Shown piece after piece: positions 12,581-20,400 of a stretch of 22,566 nucleotides of DNA. This stretch comes from a virus: the IMG/VR virus record IMGVR_UViG_3300037070_004746, positions 1-22,566 of that record. One strand, given 5' to 3'. The notes beneath the pieces were generated by a model that saw only the letters and a list, made by a program, of their open reading frames with translations, was not told the DNA's origin and did not search any database. How positions within the stretch are numbered: the stretch's first letter is position 1; every line of letters starts with the position of its first letter. Position numbers and translations under genes: made by a program.

Positions 12581-12756
12581 TCGGGCGGCAGAGTTGGATA
12601 ACCGGGCGGTACGATGCGGGAACAAGATGGATAACCGGCCTCGCAAGTCTTTGATTTTTGTACTGGCATGCCTCAACATGATACAAAGTCAAGGCCCCTA
12701 TCATTTCAAAGGCTTACGAGGCATTTATCCACACCCCTTGTACAATGATTTATCCA
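12574..12756. repeat. Five TGGATAA boxes, candidate attP or origin
   Basis: TGGATAA occurs on the plus strand at 12574, 12595 and 12628 and on the minus strand at 12725-12731 and 12750-12756, so all copies point inward. The first two share a longer GGATAAYCGGGCGG block 21 bp apart, and the third shares GGATAACCGG. Box four extends to TTATCCACA, the exact DnaA-box consensus. The others differ at the last bases. The centre (about 12641-12690) is AT-rich, with TTTGTA/TACAAA arms and the palindrome GGCATGCC. The gap is the only convergent intergenic region near the integrase. Arm-type recombinase or Xis sites and a DnaA-dependent origin are both possible. Confidence 0.65.
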
Positions 12757-12765
12757 TAGGCACGG

Positions 12766-13002
12766 TCAAGACGCCTTGCGGTCGAAGAAGTTCACATGAC
12801 CCTGGTGCGGCAGGTCGCTGAAAGCCATGTCCAGCTCGACCCGATCCCACACGACGCGACCATCGATCTGGCGCGGTTTCGGCATGCGCTTGTCGACGAT
12901 CATCTCATCGAACTTGGTGGTGCTGACGCCGATGTAGCGCGCAGCCATTTCGCGGCTCATGCCGCGGGGCGGATAGGCAATAGCATCTGGCTTCAGCGTC
13001 AT
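12766..13002 (-). CDS. Excisionase-like HTH protein, copy 2
   Basis: A 78-residue protein, MTLKPDAIAYPPRGMSREMA then YIGVSTTKFDEMIVDKRMPKP and VVWDRVELDMAFSDLP. It shares this whole pattern with the plus-strand protein at 12326-12580 and carries the same winged-helix layout. Its ATG overlaps the integrase stop (ATGA), so it is made with the integrase. The longer open frame to 13227 lies antisense-free but inside the integrase gene and is rejected in favour of the coupled start. A protein linked this tightly to an integrase is probably a recombination directionality factor or a regulator of int. Confidence 0.8.
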   Translation of the reverse strand: MTLKPDAIAYPPRGMSREMAARYIGVSTTKFDEMIVDKRMPKPRQIDGRVVWDRVELDMAFSDLPHQGHVNFFDRKAS

Positions 13003-14150
13003 CGGTTTCCGTTTCCCTGTTTCGGCACCAGCCGCAGCATGCCCTGCGAGGACATCCGGACCTGCGAGGCCTCGCGCGAATATAGCTCGGCGTGGGCGAT
13101 CGCATCGTGGCCGAGGATGTCCATCAACTGCCGGGTCGAGGCACCGGACTCGGCCAGCATGACGCCGAGCGTCTTGCGCAGACCGTGCAGGACATAGCCG
13201 CGCGGCAGCCCGGCCTGCGTCGTCCACCGCTTCATCGACTCGCTGAGCGAGCGCTCGGCATATGGCTCGCCGGTCTGCTTGGTCAGGATGGTGCCATTGC
13301 CGCGACGCAGCGGCGCCAGCGCCTCGGCCAGCATCGGCGTCAGCGGCACGAACAGGGTCTTGCCGCCGCCCTTGCGGTTGCGGCCCTTGTGCTGGGTGAA
13401 CTCGAAGCCCTGCACCCGCTCCTGCACGCCGTCAGCATTGATGACCTTCTTCCATCCGAGCTGGCTCCATGTGACGCGCGCGACATCGCTGCGACGGTCG
13501 CCAAGCCATAGCGCCAGCGCATAGGCGGTACGCGCCTGCGTGCCTGGCACCCAGTAGCCCTCGAATTGCTCGCGCACCTCCAGTGGCCAGGCCTTGTGGC
13601 CGTTCGTGCTCGCCTTGACCGGGATGTCGGTGCAGGGGTTATGGTCGATCCAGTCCTCGTCCATCGCCGCCACGATCATCTTCTTCAGCACCGTCATCAG
13701 GCGGCGCGCCTTGAACGGCTGCCGGACGTGCTTGCCGAGAATCGCCTTGATGTGCTTGCGGCGAACCTCCGAGATTTCGATCGCGCCCCAGCGGCTGCCT
13801 GGAACATCCGCGACCAGCGAGTCGAGGAACTCCTCGGCCTCGGTCTGGTAGCCGGCCTTGGTGCTGAAATTGTCGAGGATGTCCCATTCGCCGGATCGCT
13901 TGACCAGCCGCCATGCGGCATCGAAGGACTTGGGGACCACGGCACCGGGCAATCCAACGACCTCGGCCTTGAAGGAAGAGGGGTCAAATCGCCGCCCCTC
14001 GATCGCCGCCTGATAGGCCGCATCAAACAGTTTGGTATGCGGCTCGCCGGGCAGATAGATCGCCTTGCCGGCCTTGCGGAAACGCCAGCGGACGGTGCCG
14101 GCGAGGTCGGTGATCGACGAGACGCCGGGATAGTCGGATAGCTTAGCCAT
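12999..14150 (-). CDS. int: Tyrosine recombinase / phage integrase
   Basis: A 383-residue integrase. The N-terminal part carries a short arm-binding-like region, residues about 95-180 form the SAM-like core-binding domain (YQTEAEEFLDSLVAD onward), and residues 190-370 the catalytic domain. Catalytic residues visible are R219 in LGDRRSD, K255 in TQHKGR, H322-x2-R325 in LHGLRK, H348 in ILGHD, and the nucleophile Y357 in AELYS. All are present, so the enzyme should be active. The ATG at 14150 overlaps the stop of the upstream DUF551-like gene. It is followed by an excisionase-like gene and the box array. Phage genes lie on both sides, so this is not the edge of an integrated element. Confidence 0.95.
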   Translation of the reverse strand: MAKLSDYPGVSSITDLAGTVRWRFRKAGKAIYLPGEPHTKLFDAAYQAAIEGRRFDPSSFKAEVVGLPGAVVPKSFDAAWRLVKRSGEWDILDNFSTKAGYQTEAEEFLDSLVADVPGSRWGAIEISEVRRKHIKAILGKHVRQPFKARRLMTVLKKMIVAAMDEDWIDHNPCTDIPVKASTNGHKAWPLEVREQFEGYWVPGTQARTAYALALWLGDRRSDVARVTWSQLGWKKVINADGVQERVQGFEFTQHKGRNRKGGGKTLFVPLTPMLAEALAPLRRGNGTILTKQTGEPYAERSLSESMKRWTTQAGLPRGYVLHGLRKTLGVMLAESGASTRQLMDILGHDAIAHAELYSREASQVRMSSQGMLRLVPKQGNGNR

Positions 14151-14404
14151 TAGAGTTGCCCCCTCGCAGGATCGTCAGGCAGCGGTTGCCAGAGCGTCGG
14201 GATCGCGCCGCTCCTGCTTGCGAAATGGTGGCCGCTCCAATGGGCAAAGTCGATGAATTCAGTTGGCGCTGGCGAGAACGCTGGGCGCTCGATGCACCAC
14301 GCCAAGAACCGCGTGCCGTCCCTTGGAGCCGTGTCCATGTCTCGCCACGCTTCCATCAGAACGGCGAGTCCAGTAGAGCCGCCGGGATAATCAGGATGCT
14401 TCAC
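14150..14404 (-). CDS. DUF551-like protein
   Basis: An 84-residue protein with the DUF551 pattern: W-R-D-MDTAPRDGTRFLAW at about 20-36, then WSGHHF and a closing WQPLPDDP. The family is widespread in phages and has no known function. The GTG at 14404 has GGGAG seven bases upstream and overlaps the end of the HTH gene by 14 bases. An internal ATG at 14356 lacks a ribosome-binding site. It is coupled to the integrase by TAATG at 14152-14148. Confidence 0.75.
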   Translation of the reverse strand: MKHPDYPGGSTGLAVLMEAWRDMDTAPRDGTRFLAWCIERPAFSPAPTEFIDFAHWSGHHFASRSGAIPTLWQPLPDDPARGQL

Positions 14405-14582
14405 GGATGCGCTCCCTTGTGGCCTCGAGGGCGATCAGCAGCAGCTCCGGATAACGGAAGCCGTTGCCCTGCTCGATGTATTCCAGCGTGCGCCGGGGAA
14501 CGCCGATCTGCTCAGCGGCCACCCTGGCCGGCACCTTCCCACGCCAGGCTTTCACCTGGCGCGCGAGTTCGGTTGCATCCAT
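14391..14582 (-). CDS. Very small HTH protein
   Basis: A 63-residue protein: MDATELARQVKAWRG, then VPARVAAEQIGVPRRTLEYI, then QGNGFRYPELLLIALEATRE. The middle is a compact XRE-like helix-turn-helix covering most of the chain. AGGAGG lies six bases before the ATG at 14582, which is among the best ribosome-binding sites in the window, so the longer open frame to 14810 is not needed. It could regulate the integrase operon in which it sits. Its target is unknown. Confidence 0.75.
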   Translation of the reverse strand: MDATELARQVKAWRGKVPARVAAEQIGVPRRTLEYIEQGNGFRYPELLLIALEATRERIREAS

Positions 14583-14593
14583 GGACGGCCTCC

Positions 14594-14770
14594 TTAGCCC
14601 AGAAACAGTTTGGCGAGCGCGGCGCCGGCACCCAGCAGGGCAGCAGCGGCCAAGGCGGCGGCAGATACGATCTGCCACGGCATCCACCGGACCTCGGCCT
14701 GCAGCTTGTTGATCTCTGCCTGCAGTTTCAGGGTGCGGGCGATCTGCTCGTCGGCCTCGAGCGCGGTCAT
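14594..14770 (-). CDS. Small membrane protein with N-terminal coiled coil
   Basis: A 58-residue protein. An amphipathic charged helix comes first (ADEQIARTLKLQAEINKLQAE), then MPWQIV, then one hydrophobic helix rich in alanine (VSAAALAAAALLGAGAAL) and KLFLG. Its ATG overlaps the stop of the upstream gene (ATGA) and its TAA is 11 bases before the next ATG. The topology is like XhlA-type or other small lysis-associated membrane proteins, but no motif fixes the role. Confidence 0.62.
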   Translation of the reverse strand: MTALEADEQIARTLKLQAEINKLQAEVRWMPWQIVSAAALAAAALLGAGAALAKLFLG

Positions 14771-14988
14771 GGCTTGCGCTCCAGTGCGGTGATGCGTTGG
14801 CCTTGCGCATCGACGATCATGCGCAGCCCTTCGACGCGGCCATCGGTGCCGCGCATCATGTGGAAGCCGCCGTCGATCTCGGATCGCATGGCCGACAACT
14901 GTTCCTCGACACGGATCAGCCGCTCGTTCATATCTGCGCGCAATGCACGCAATTCGCGCAGCACGATGTTTTCAGGTTCGGCAGTCAT
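14767..14988 (-). CDS. Coiled-coil protein
   Basis: A 73-residue soluble protein: MTAEPENIVLRELRALRADM, then heptad-like helices (RLIRVEEQLSAMRSEIDGGF) and GQRITALERK. It resembles the short coiled-coil proteins commonly found next to phage small membrane proteins. The ATG at 14988 overlaps the upstream stop (ATGA). The longer frame to 15048 is rejected because it ignores this coupling. It probably works with one of the adjacent membrane proteins. Confidence 0.68.
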   Translation of the reverse strand: MTAEPENIVLRELRALRADMNERLIRVEEQLSAMRSEIDGGFHMMRGTDGRVEGLRMIVDAQGQRITALERKP

Positions 14989-15203
14989 AGCAGGATCACC
15001 TTCCAGAGAACGCCAACGGTCAGCGCGATGTTGGCGCCGACCATCCATTTGAGCAGCGTCAGGTTGAGCAGCATCAGGTCGGCATCGGCCTTGGTCCGCC
15101 GGATTTGATAGCCGGCGACCTCCTCGGCTGCCTTGCGGGCGTCGTCATCGGTTGCACCGGCGCTGATCAGCGCCTGATGCAATGAGCCAGACATGAGGGC
15201 CAT
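14985..15203 (-). CDS. Small C-terminally anchored membrane protein
   Basis: A 72-residue protein. The N-terminal two-thirds is a charged helix (SAGATDDDARKAAEEVAGYQ and IRRTKADADL). The end is a hydrophobic segment (LLKWMVGANIALTVGVLWKVILL) that should anchor it. The layout recalls DUF1640/CCDC90-like coiled-coil plus membrane-anchor proteins of phages. The ATG at 15203 overlaps the stop of the secreted protein gene (TGATG) and has GGAGG eight bases upstream. An ATG at 15218 is less well placed. Confidence 0.7.
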   Translation of the reverse strand: MALMSGSLHQALISAGATDDDARKAAEEVAGYQIRRTKADADLMLLNLTLLKWMVGANIALTVGVLWKVILL

Positions 15204-15415
15204 CAGAATCGCCTCCACGCGTCGACCTCGATCCAGCCGGATTTTTCGCAGGCATCATTTGCCCTATAGGCATCGTGGCTTTTGCTGCTGTCCACGATGT
15301 CAGTGGCAAAAGTTCGCGCGCCTTTTAGACAGGACCATTGCATGTAGCGATCCCGTGCGGCGACGCCGCCGGCTGTGATGATGATGGCGCAGGTAGACGC
15401 GATGAGTATCTTCAT
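15203..15415 (-). CDS. Small exported protein
   Basis: A 70-residue protein with a signal-peptide-like start (MKILIASTCAIIITAGGVAA, likely cleavage near VAA-RD). The mature part of about 50 residues has two cysteines (WSC and NDAC) that could form a disulfide in the periplasm. It is the first gene after the promoter at 15490-15462. GGGG lies eight bases before the ATG at 15415, while the ATG at 15421 is too close to it. The family is not recognised. Envelope location and company of small membrane proteins suggest superinfection exclusion, lysis control or a lysogenic function. Confidence 0.65.
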   Translation of the reverse strand: MKILIASTCAIIITAGGVAARDRYMQWSCLKGARTFATDIVDSSKSHDAYRANDACEKSGWIEVDAWRRF

Positions 15416-15461
15416 TTTCATTACCCCAATGGACCGGCAACCATTGCCGCCCCGCACCGTC

Positions 15462-15490
15462 CATATACGTGCAGCACGTATCCATGTCAA
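15462..15490 (-). promoter_or_regulatory. Promoter with 17-bp palindromic operator
   Basis: On the minus strand a perfect TTGACA (15490-15485), a 17-bp spacer and TATATG (15467-15462). The spacer and the first -10 bases contain a perfect 17-bp palindrome, ATACGTGC-A-GCACGTAT on the plus strand (15465-15481), so a bound dimer would block polymerase. A second perfect palindrome, TACTGA-TCG-TCAGTA, lies just upstream at 15498-15512. It would drive the small-protein/integrase operon. The cognate regulator is not known. Confidence 0.72.
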
Positions 15491-15526
15491 CGGAAAATAC
15501 TGATCGTCAGTAATTATTCGGGCAAC

Positions 15527-15555
15527 AAAAAAAGGGAGGAGCCGAAGCCCCTCCC
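15527..15555 (-). terminator. Strong intrinsic terminator
   Basis: On the minus strand a 9-bp GC-rich stem (15555-15547 with 15542-15534, one G-T wobble), a TTCG tetraloop and seven T (15533-15527). This is a textbook rho-independent terminator. It ends the tail operon and separates it from the promoter at 15490. Confidence 0.9.
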
Positions 15556-15561
15556 AATCAT

Positions 15562-15627
15562 CGATAGCCCGCTGGGCTGCGCGGGACTATCGGCTAGCAG
15601 CCCCGCCAGCGCGCGCGAGACGCTGGC
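15562..15627 (-). other. Structured 3' region before the terminator
   Basis: Between the holin-like gene and the terminator are two further hairpins. One is at 15562-15592, with CGATAG and CCCGC arms, one bulge and an 8-base loop. The other is at 15605-15627, with GCCAGCG/CGCTGGC arms and a 9-base loop. With the terminator they make a non-coding, highly structured tail of about 150 bases. It may be a processed 3' RNA or only mRNA stabilisation. Confidence 0.4.
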
Positions 15628-15683
15628 CGGTGATTTCCCCGTCCGAACGGCTGACGCGCGTCCTAGGGCCGTTTCTGTGGCGT

Positions 15684-15914
15684 CTAGCCGGCACCTGACG
15701 TGATGATGTGGATCGTCGGGATGCCGAGCAGCAGCGCGACCAGCATGTAAAGGCCGATCAGCGCGACCACGATGATGAAGCCGCGCCTTACCTGCTCCGG
15801 CACGGCGAGCTGCATCCACGAGCAGAACCACACGATGATCGCACCTATCAGCAGCAGGATCGCGATGACGATCGCGATGTTGATTACTCCAAGCAGCACA
15901 CCAGTCAGGGTCAT
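15684..15914 (-). CDS. Holin-like protein with two membrane segments
   Basis: A 76-residue, strongly hydrophobic protein with two clear membrane helices (about residues 5-35 and 45-70) joined by a short loop with QVRRG. Size and topology match class II holins and other small phage membrane proteins, but sequence alone does not prove holin activity. The ATG overlaps the upstream stop (ATGA). It is the last gene before the terminator of the tail operon. If it is the holin, it lies far on the map from the endolysin at 1050-1739. Confidence 0.65.
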   Translation of the reverse strand: MTLTGVLLGVINIAIVIAILLLIGAIIVWFCSWMQLAVPEQVRRGFIIVVALIGLYMLVALLLGIPTIHIITSGAG

Positions 15915-16252
15915 GGCTGTTTTTCCTTCTTCTCGATCCGCATCAGGATCTCTTTCATGACCGCGATGTCCGACCTGAACTCGCCCAGCGTTCCCTCAAG
16001 CTGGCGGCGCAGCGTAATGGCGTCACTTGCGATCTTCTCAAGCGCCTGCATCCGCTGCTCGAGCTGGTCGGTCTTGCTGTCGTTCTGCTCGAGGCCGATC
16101 GTCAGCTGCGCCACGCTGGCGCTGTTGCGATCGGTGTCCCTCTGGATGGCGGAAAGCGTATAACCCCATGCGATCAGCACGCCGCCGATGCCGGCCAGCG
16201 TGGCGATGGTCTGGAGGTTGAGCTGCCACTTGCCGGCCGGTTGCTCGCTCAT
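15911..16252 (-). CDS. N-terminally anchored coiled-coil protein
   Basis: A 113-residue protein. One membrane helix lies at about residues 14-34 (TIATLAGIGGVLIAWGYTL). The rest is a long coiled coil (LEQNDSKTDQLEQRMQALEK and on to MKEILMRIEKKEKQ). This is the topology of inner-membrane spanins and of several phage envelope proteins. No partner outer-membrane lipoprotein with a lipobox was found. The ATG is 13 bases after the stop of the lectin-like gene, and its stop overlaps the holin-like ATG. Confidence 0.68.
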   Translation of the reverse strand: MSEQPAGKWQLNLQTIATLAGIGGVLIAWGYTLSAIQRDTDRNSASVAQLTIGLEQNDSKTDQLEQRMQALEKIASDAITLRRQLEGTLGEFRSDIAVMKEILMRIEKKEKQP

Positions 16253-16265
16253 CCCGCGTGGCCAT

Positions 16266-17102
16266 TCACACCCAGGCGCTGCCGTTCCACACCTTGGCCG
16301 GCTTGGTGACCCATGCCGAGCCCGACCAAACCTTGACCGGCTTGATCACCCAGGCGCTGCCATTCCACACCTTGGCGCGGCCGGCAGGAGCGGCAACATG
16401 CTGCGCCATGAAATTGGCTACGATGGCGTTGCGGGTCGCCAGCGCGGGGACTGTCGACCACGTCGCTATCTCGAAAAACTTGATGTTTCCTTTGATGGTC
16501 TGTCCCGCGATTTGCAGCCCGCCGCTCACGCTCGACGTGTTGCCGGATGCAACAGAAGTCTCTGTTCCGCCGTTGACGCGCACATAGAGATTGCCGCCCT
16601 CGTGCCGCCACTCCGCGACATACGGTGTCGCCGTCGTGATCGGCGTAAACAACGCTGCGTCGGCATTCCCGTCCCAGTTAAAGGCTCCAAGAATATTGGG
16701 GCTTTTCATAAAGAGGCCGATATAGCCAGCGCCGTCCGAGAATACGGGATTGTTGTCGTATATGCTTGAAGCGGACGAAGTGATGGCGTCGGCAATGAAC
16801 GAGACGACAACGTAGCCGCTACTGGCGGTTATAAAATTGCTTAGGCTACCGCTCGCTAAATCGAAAGAGTCGTTGGACCCGTCGAAATCGGCACAGGTGC
16901 GGCTATTCGGCCCTGCCGTCGTCACAACCGGCTGAAAGGTAGTGTTTGTTTGGCGTAAATGCCGCGCACTGCCGGTCTGTTCGGTCACCTGATTGACCCC
17001 GGTCGCCGTCGTGTAGCGCGTCCCGCCCACGAACGAAGTCAGCAGGTCGCGGTACATCGACCACGCGCCGGTCGCGGAAGTGCCGTCGAGGATCAGGGCC
17101 AT
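16266..17102 (-). CDS. Lectin-like tail appendage protein with C-terminal repeats
   Basis: A 278-residue protein. Residues about 60-230 look like a concanavalin/LamG-type beta sandwich: FDGSNDSFDLASGSLS, GYVVVSFIADA, IGLFMKSPN, YVAEWRHEGGNLYVRVNGG and IKFFEIATWS. The C-terminus has three copies of KVWxGSAWVxKP at 13-residue spacing, encoded by 39-bp DNA repeats with copies one and three almost identical. Such Trp-rich repeats occur at the tips of phage tail fibres. The ATG at 17102 has GAGGAAG upstream. The position directly after the hub protein suggests a receptor- or glycan-binding appendage. Confidence 0.8.
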   Translation of the reverse strand: MALILDGTSATGAWSMYRDLLTSFVGGTRYTTATGVNQVTEQTGSARHLRQTNTTFQPVVTTAGPNSRTCADFDGSNDSFDLASGSLSNFITASSGYVVVSFIADAITSSASSIYDNNPVFSDGAGYIGLFMKSPNILGAFNWDGNADAALFTPITTATPYVAEWRHEGGNLYVRVNGGTETSVASGNTSSVSGGLQIAGQTIKGNIKFFEIATWSTVPALATRNAIVANFMAQHVAAPAGRAKVWNGSAWVIKPVKVWSGSAWVTKPAKVWNGSAWV

Positions 17103-17113
17103 CTAGATCTTCC

Positions 17114-17434
17114 TCATGTCGTGTCGATCCAGACATCATTGGTGGCGGGCGATGACGGCGCCGACGAGGCCACCGTAATCTTGGCTGACACGCGCGCGTT
17201 GACTGTCGTCTGCACAAAGGCGCTGGTCGCAATCGAAGTGTCGTTATCGCCCGTGCTTGGCGTTGGTGCCTTGGGATCGCCGGTAAGAGTGGGGCTCGCC
17301 AAGACCAACCCCAGGATATCGGAGAGCTGCGCCTTGTAGGACGCGAATGCACCGCCGCCGGCGTCGCGGATGAAATGAATCCAGTCGGCAACGAGCGGCC
17401 CGCCGCCGACTGTGCTGCGTGCTGAAAGTTTCAT
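17114..17434 (-). CDS. Small tail protein sharing a C-terminal module with the fibre
   Basis: A 106-residue protein: MKLSARSTVGGGPLVADWIH, then a segment with SDILGLVLASPTLTGDPKAP and TSIATSAFVQTTVNARV, a motif common in tail-fibre connectors. It ends in [17 protein letters not shown], nearly the same as the end of the collagen-like fibre at 1739-2884. The ATG at 17434 follows GAGG by nine bases and lies four bases after the hub stop. A TTG at 17449 is less likely. It may be a tip or attachment element that the two fibre systems share. Confidence 0.78.
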   Translation of the reverse strand: MKLSARSTVGGGPLVADWIHFIRDAGGGAFASYKAQLSDILGLVLASPTLTGDPKAPTPSTGDNDTSIATSAFVQTTVNARVSAKITVASSAPSSPATNDVWIDTT

Positions 17435-17438
17435 CGCG

Positions 17439-20400
17439 TCAGTCCTCAAAACTCTTGGTTAAGCCGTCCTCGAATTCATAAGCGCCACCGTCCTCGAACG
17501 TGAAGGAGGAGGCCAACAGCACATGCGCCCGCCAGGCCTGCAGCGACTCCAGCCCGTCGCGTTCCGACGAGACCACGATATAGCCTTCGCTCTCGCCGGC
17601 GAAGTCGGCCACATCGACATTGTAGGACGTCCCGGCAATACCGGTATAGGCATGCAGGACGGCGCCGGCGGTGTCGGTCAGCGTGACCGTCGTCGTCTGG
17701 CCGGCCTCCGGTGTCACGTCGCCGTCGTCCCATGCCTTGATGATCGCGGTCTCGGTCTCGCGGTTGCGGCGCGCCCAGGTCACCGGAATCGGATCCACGC
17801 CGACGCAATCGATGGCGCCGGCAAACCCGGCATCGGAATTGACCATCACGTCGGCCGGCCGCAGCGGCAAATGCGGGCGCGCCGTCATCACCGCGCTCGA
17901 TACCGGCGCCGAGCTTTCAGCCAGCGTGCCGCGCGAGGTCGTCGGCAGCACCTTGTAATTGACCGTCTCGGCGACTGAGCGGATGGTATCGTCGGAGAAC
18001 GCCATGTCGCCGTCGACGAACCACACCGGCGTCCCCGCCGGCCAGGCGCGCGGCACCGTGTCGAGCACGCCGCGCTTGAATGTCCAGCCGCCGACGCCAA
18101 GATCGGACACCAGGCAGATCTCGCTGACTGTCTCATCGGCGCCCTCGATCAGCATCAGCCCGCCAACCACCGGCCCGTTGCCTTGCGTGCGATCGGGAAA
18201 CGACAGGATCGTCGTCTCGACCTCTGCAGCGATCGCGGCGGCCAGCGTGGCGCGGCTGGCGATGGTCCTGGTGCCGAAGTTGGCATAGCCGATGACCCCG
18301 GCCGCGTTGGTCTCCTGGCCGAGCAGTTCGAAGGTCTGCGTATCCTGGCCGGCTTCTGCGGCAAGCACGCCAGCGAACACCTCCGGATAGTCGACGCCGG
18401 CCACGATCGATGCGTCGATCAGATTGGTCACCAGGTAGTAGGGTAGCGTAACGATCTCGGTATGGTCGGCAGCCGACGGCGACTCGGACGTGTCGACCCA
18501 CAGGCTTTCGGGCGGTTCGCTGTAGTCGGCCAACGCCAGCGAAAAGACATCCTCCATCAGCGATGTCCGCACCGTCGAGTCGCCGGGCTTGCCGTAGTCG
18601 ACCGGGCCGACCCGCATGACGATCGAATCGATGCCATCTTCCGGACTGTTGAGCACGCAGCAATCGCCGGGCAGCAGATCCCAGGCACTGCGATTGACCT
18701 CGATGTCGCACTTGGCCAAGGGCGTCGATGCCGAACGCAGATCGCGATGCGCCAGCCACGCCGCCAGATCGGAACGGCGCACGCCGTAATAGTTGCGGCC
18801 GTCCGAAATCACGCCGCCCTGCGCCTCGATGTTGGCGAGGTCCTGGGCGACGACTGTTTCCTCCTCCTCGTTGTCGGGATTGGTCCAGGTCACCACGATC
18901 TCGTTGATCGTCTCGCCCCACAGCTTTCGCGAGAAGGCGGTCACCACGGAATTGTCCGGCGTGAACACCGGCAGCGACGGGATCGAATAGTCATTGCGGA
19001 TGAGCTTCAAGGTGAGCAGGCCTGTCCGCGGATTGACGAACAGCGTCGCCTCGATGTGGTCCAGCACCTCCGAGATGAAATCCTCGATGCTCGCCTGCTG
19101 CGTCCAGATCATAGACAGGCCGAACCGCTCGTTGAAGAGCGTCAGGCCGGCGGCTTCGAATGCGCCGATGTCGATGGCGCTCGACGGCGCGCCCATGCCC
19201 CAGTTCGGATTGGTCAGGCACTCGTAAATGATGTGGGCGGGGTTGGAATCGAAGGGACCGAGCGGCGGAAGGAACCAGAATACCGAGGGCTGGGAACCAA
19301 CGTTAACAGCCATGAAGACGCCGGCATGCTTCTTGTTGACGCCCGTCTGATCATAGTTGTTGGTCTTGTTTACAAAATTGGAGGTCGGGATATCGATCGT
19401 GTAGGCCGTTCCCAGAGTTGCGACATCGATGAAATGCAATTTTGGCGGCGGCCCGCTCTCATGGAGCACGATCTGTCCGCCGCCGAGGTCCAGCCTTTTG
19501 CAGGCCATGCCGGCGATCAGCCCGAGATCATCCGGCAGCCCGGTTCGCGATCGCTTCAGCACGCTCAGATCGGAACTGTAGATAAGCAGATCGCCATTGC
19601 CGCAGACGATGATGACCTCGTCCGTGTTTTCGTAATAATGGATGATCCGGACGGTGCGGGAACCGATCCCCGCCGGCGGCATGAGCACTTCATCGAAATA
19701 GTCGGGCGGCCCTAATCCCCACTCCACTCTGAACACTTCGTTCGTCGAGACGGCATTCCGCGCATAGGCGTATTGCCGGCCCATCGAGATTTCCTCGCTG
19801 TCGGCGCCGCCGCCGGCGGCGGTCGCGACCAGCACCCAGTCATCAGCCGCACTGGACTTGCTGAGCAGCGCCCAGTTGTTGAATGCCTGCTGGCGCAGAC
19901 AACCGAACAGGTGGCGGCTGTCGTCCGGCATGACGATGTCGTCACACACAAACCCAAAGTTGTAGAGATAGGCCCCTACCGCTGGCGGCACATCGATCGT
20001 GTGCACATCGGTCAATGTGGCGGCGTCACGGAATTCAAGGTAACAGTCGGTCGGCGGACCGATGAGCTGGACGATCTCCATGTCCTCGGTGATATGGACT
20101 CTGCCCAGCAGTCCATCGAGGTTGGCTGGCGTGAACTCGCGATGCTCTCCCGATGGCAGGGTTATGACCGTGCAGGCGCCGCCGTCGGCCACCCCGACGG
20201 ACGCCTTGACGCAATAATCGCCATTGGTATCCCAAACATAGGTTGAACCACCGGCGAAGCTGCCGAGAACGCCCAGGTCGAGACCCGGCTGGGTCGTGAC
20301 GGTTATCGAGCGATAAATGCGGGCATGGATCGCGTTGAGATCCGTGGACGCCCGCGCCACCCCGACCCAGACGCCGGGCAGGTAGGGCGAGTTCGCCCGC

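Noticed and set aside
14156-15052. 298-residue open frame on the plus strand
   Set aside because: It is antisense to five coupled small genes with good ribosome-binding sites and shows no domain-like pattern.
16266-17434. Diversity-generating retroelement targeting the repeated tail tips
   Set aside because: No reverse transcriptase or template repeat is visible; the repeated C-termini are simple modular duplications.
18462-19715. 417-residue open frame on the plus strand
   Set aside because: It lies fully antisense to the tail hub gene, has arginine/histidine-rich composition typical of a shadow frame in GC-rich DNA, and has no coupled neighbours.
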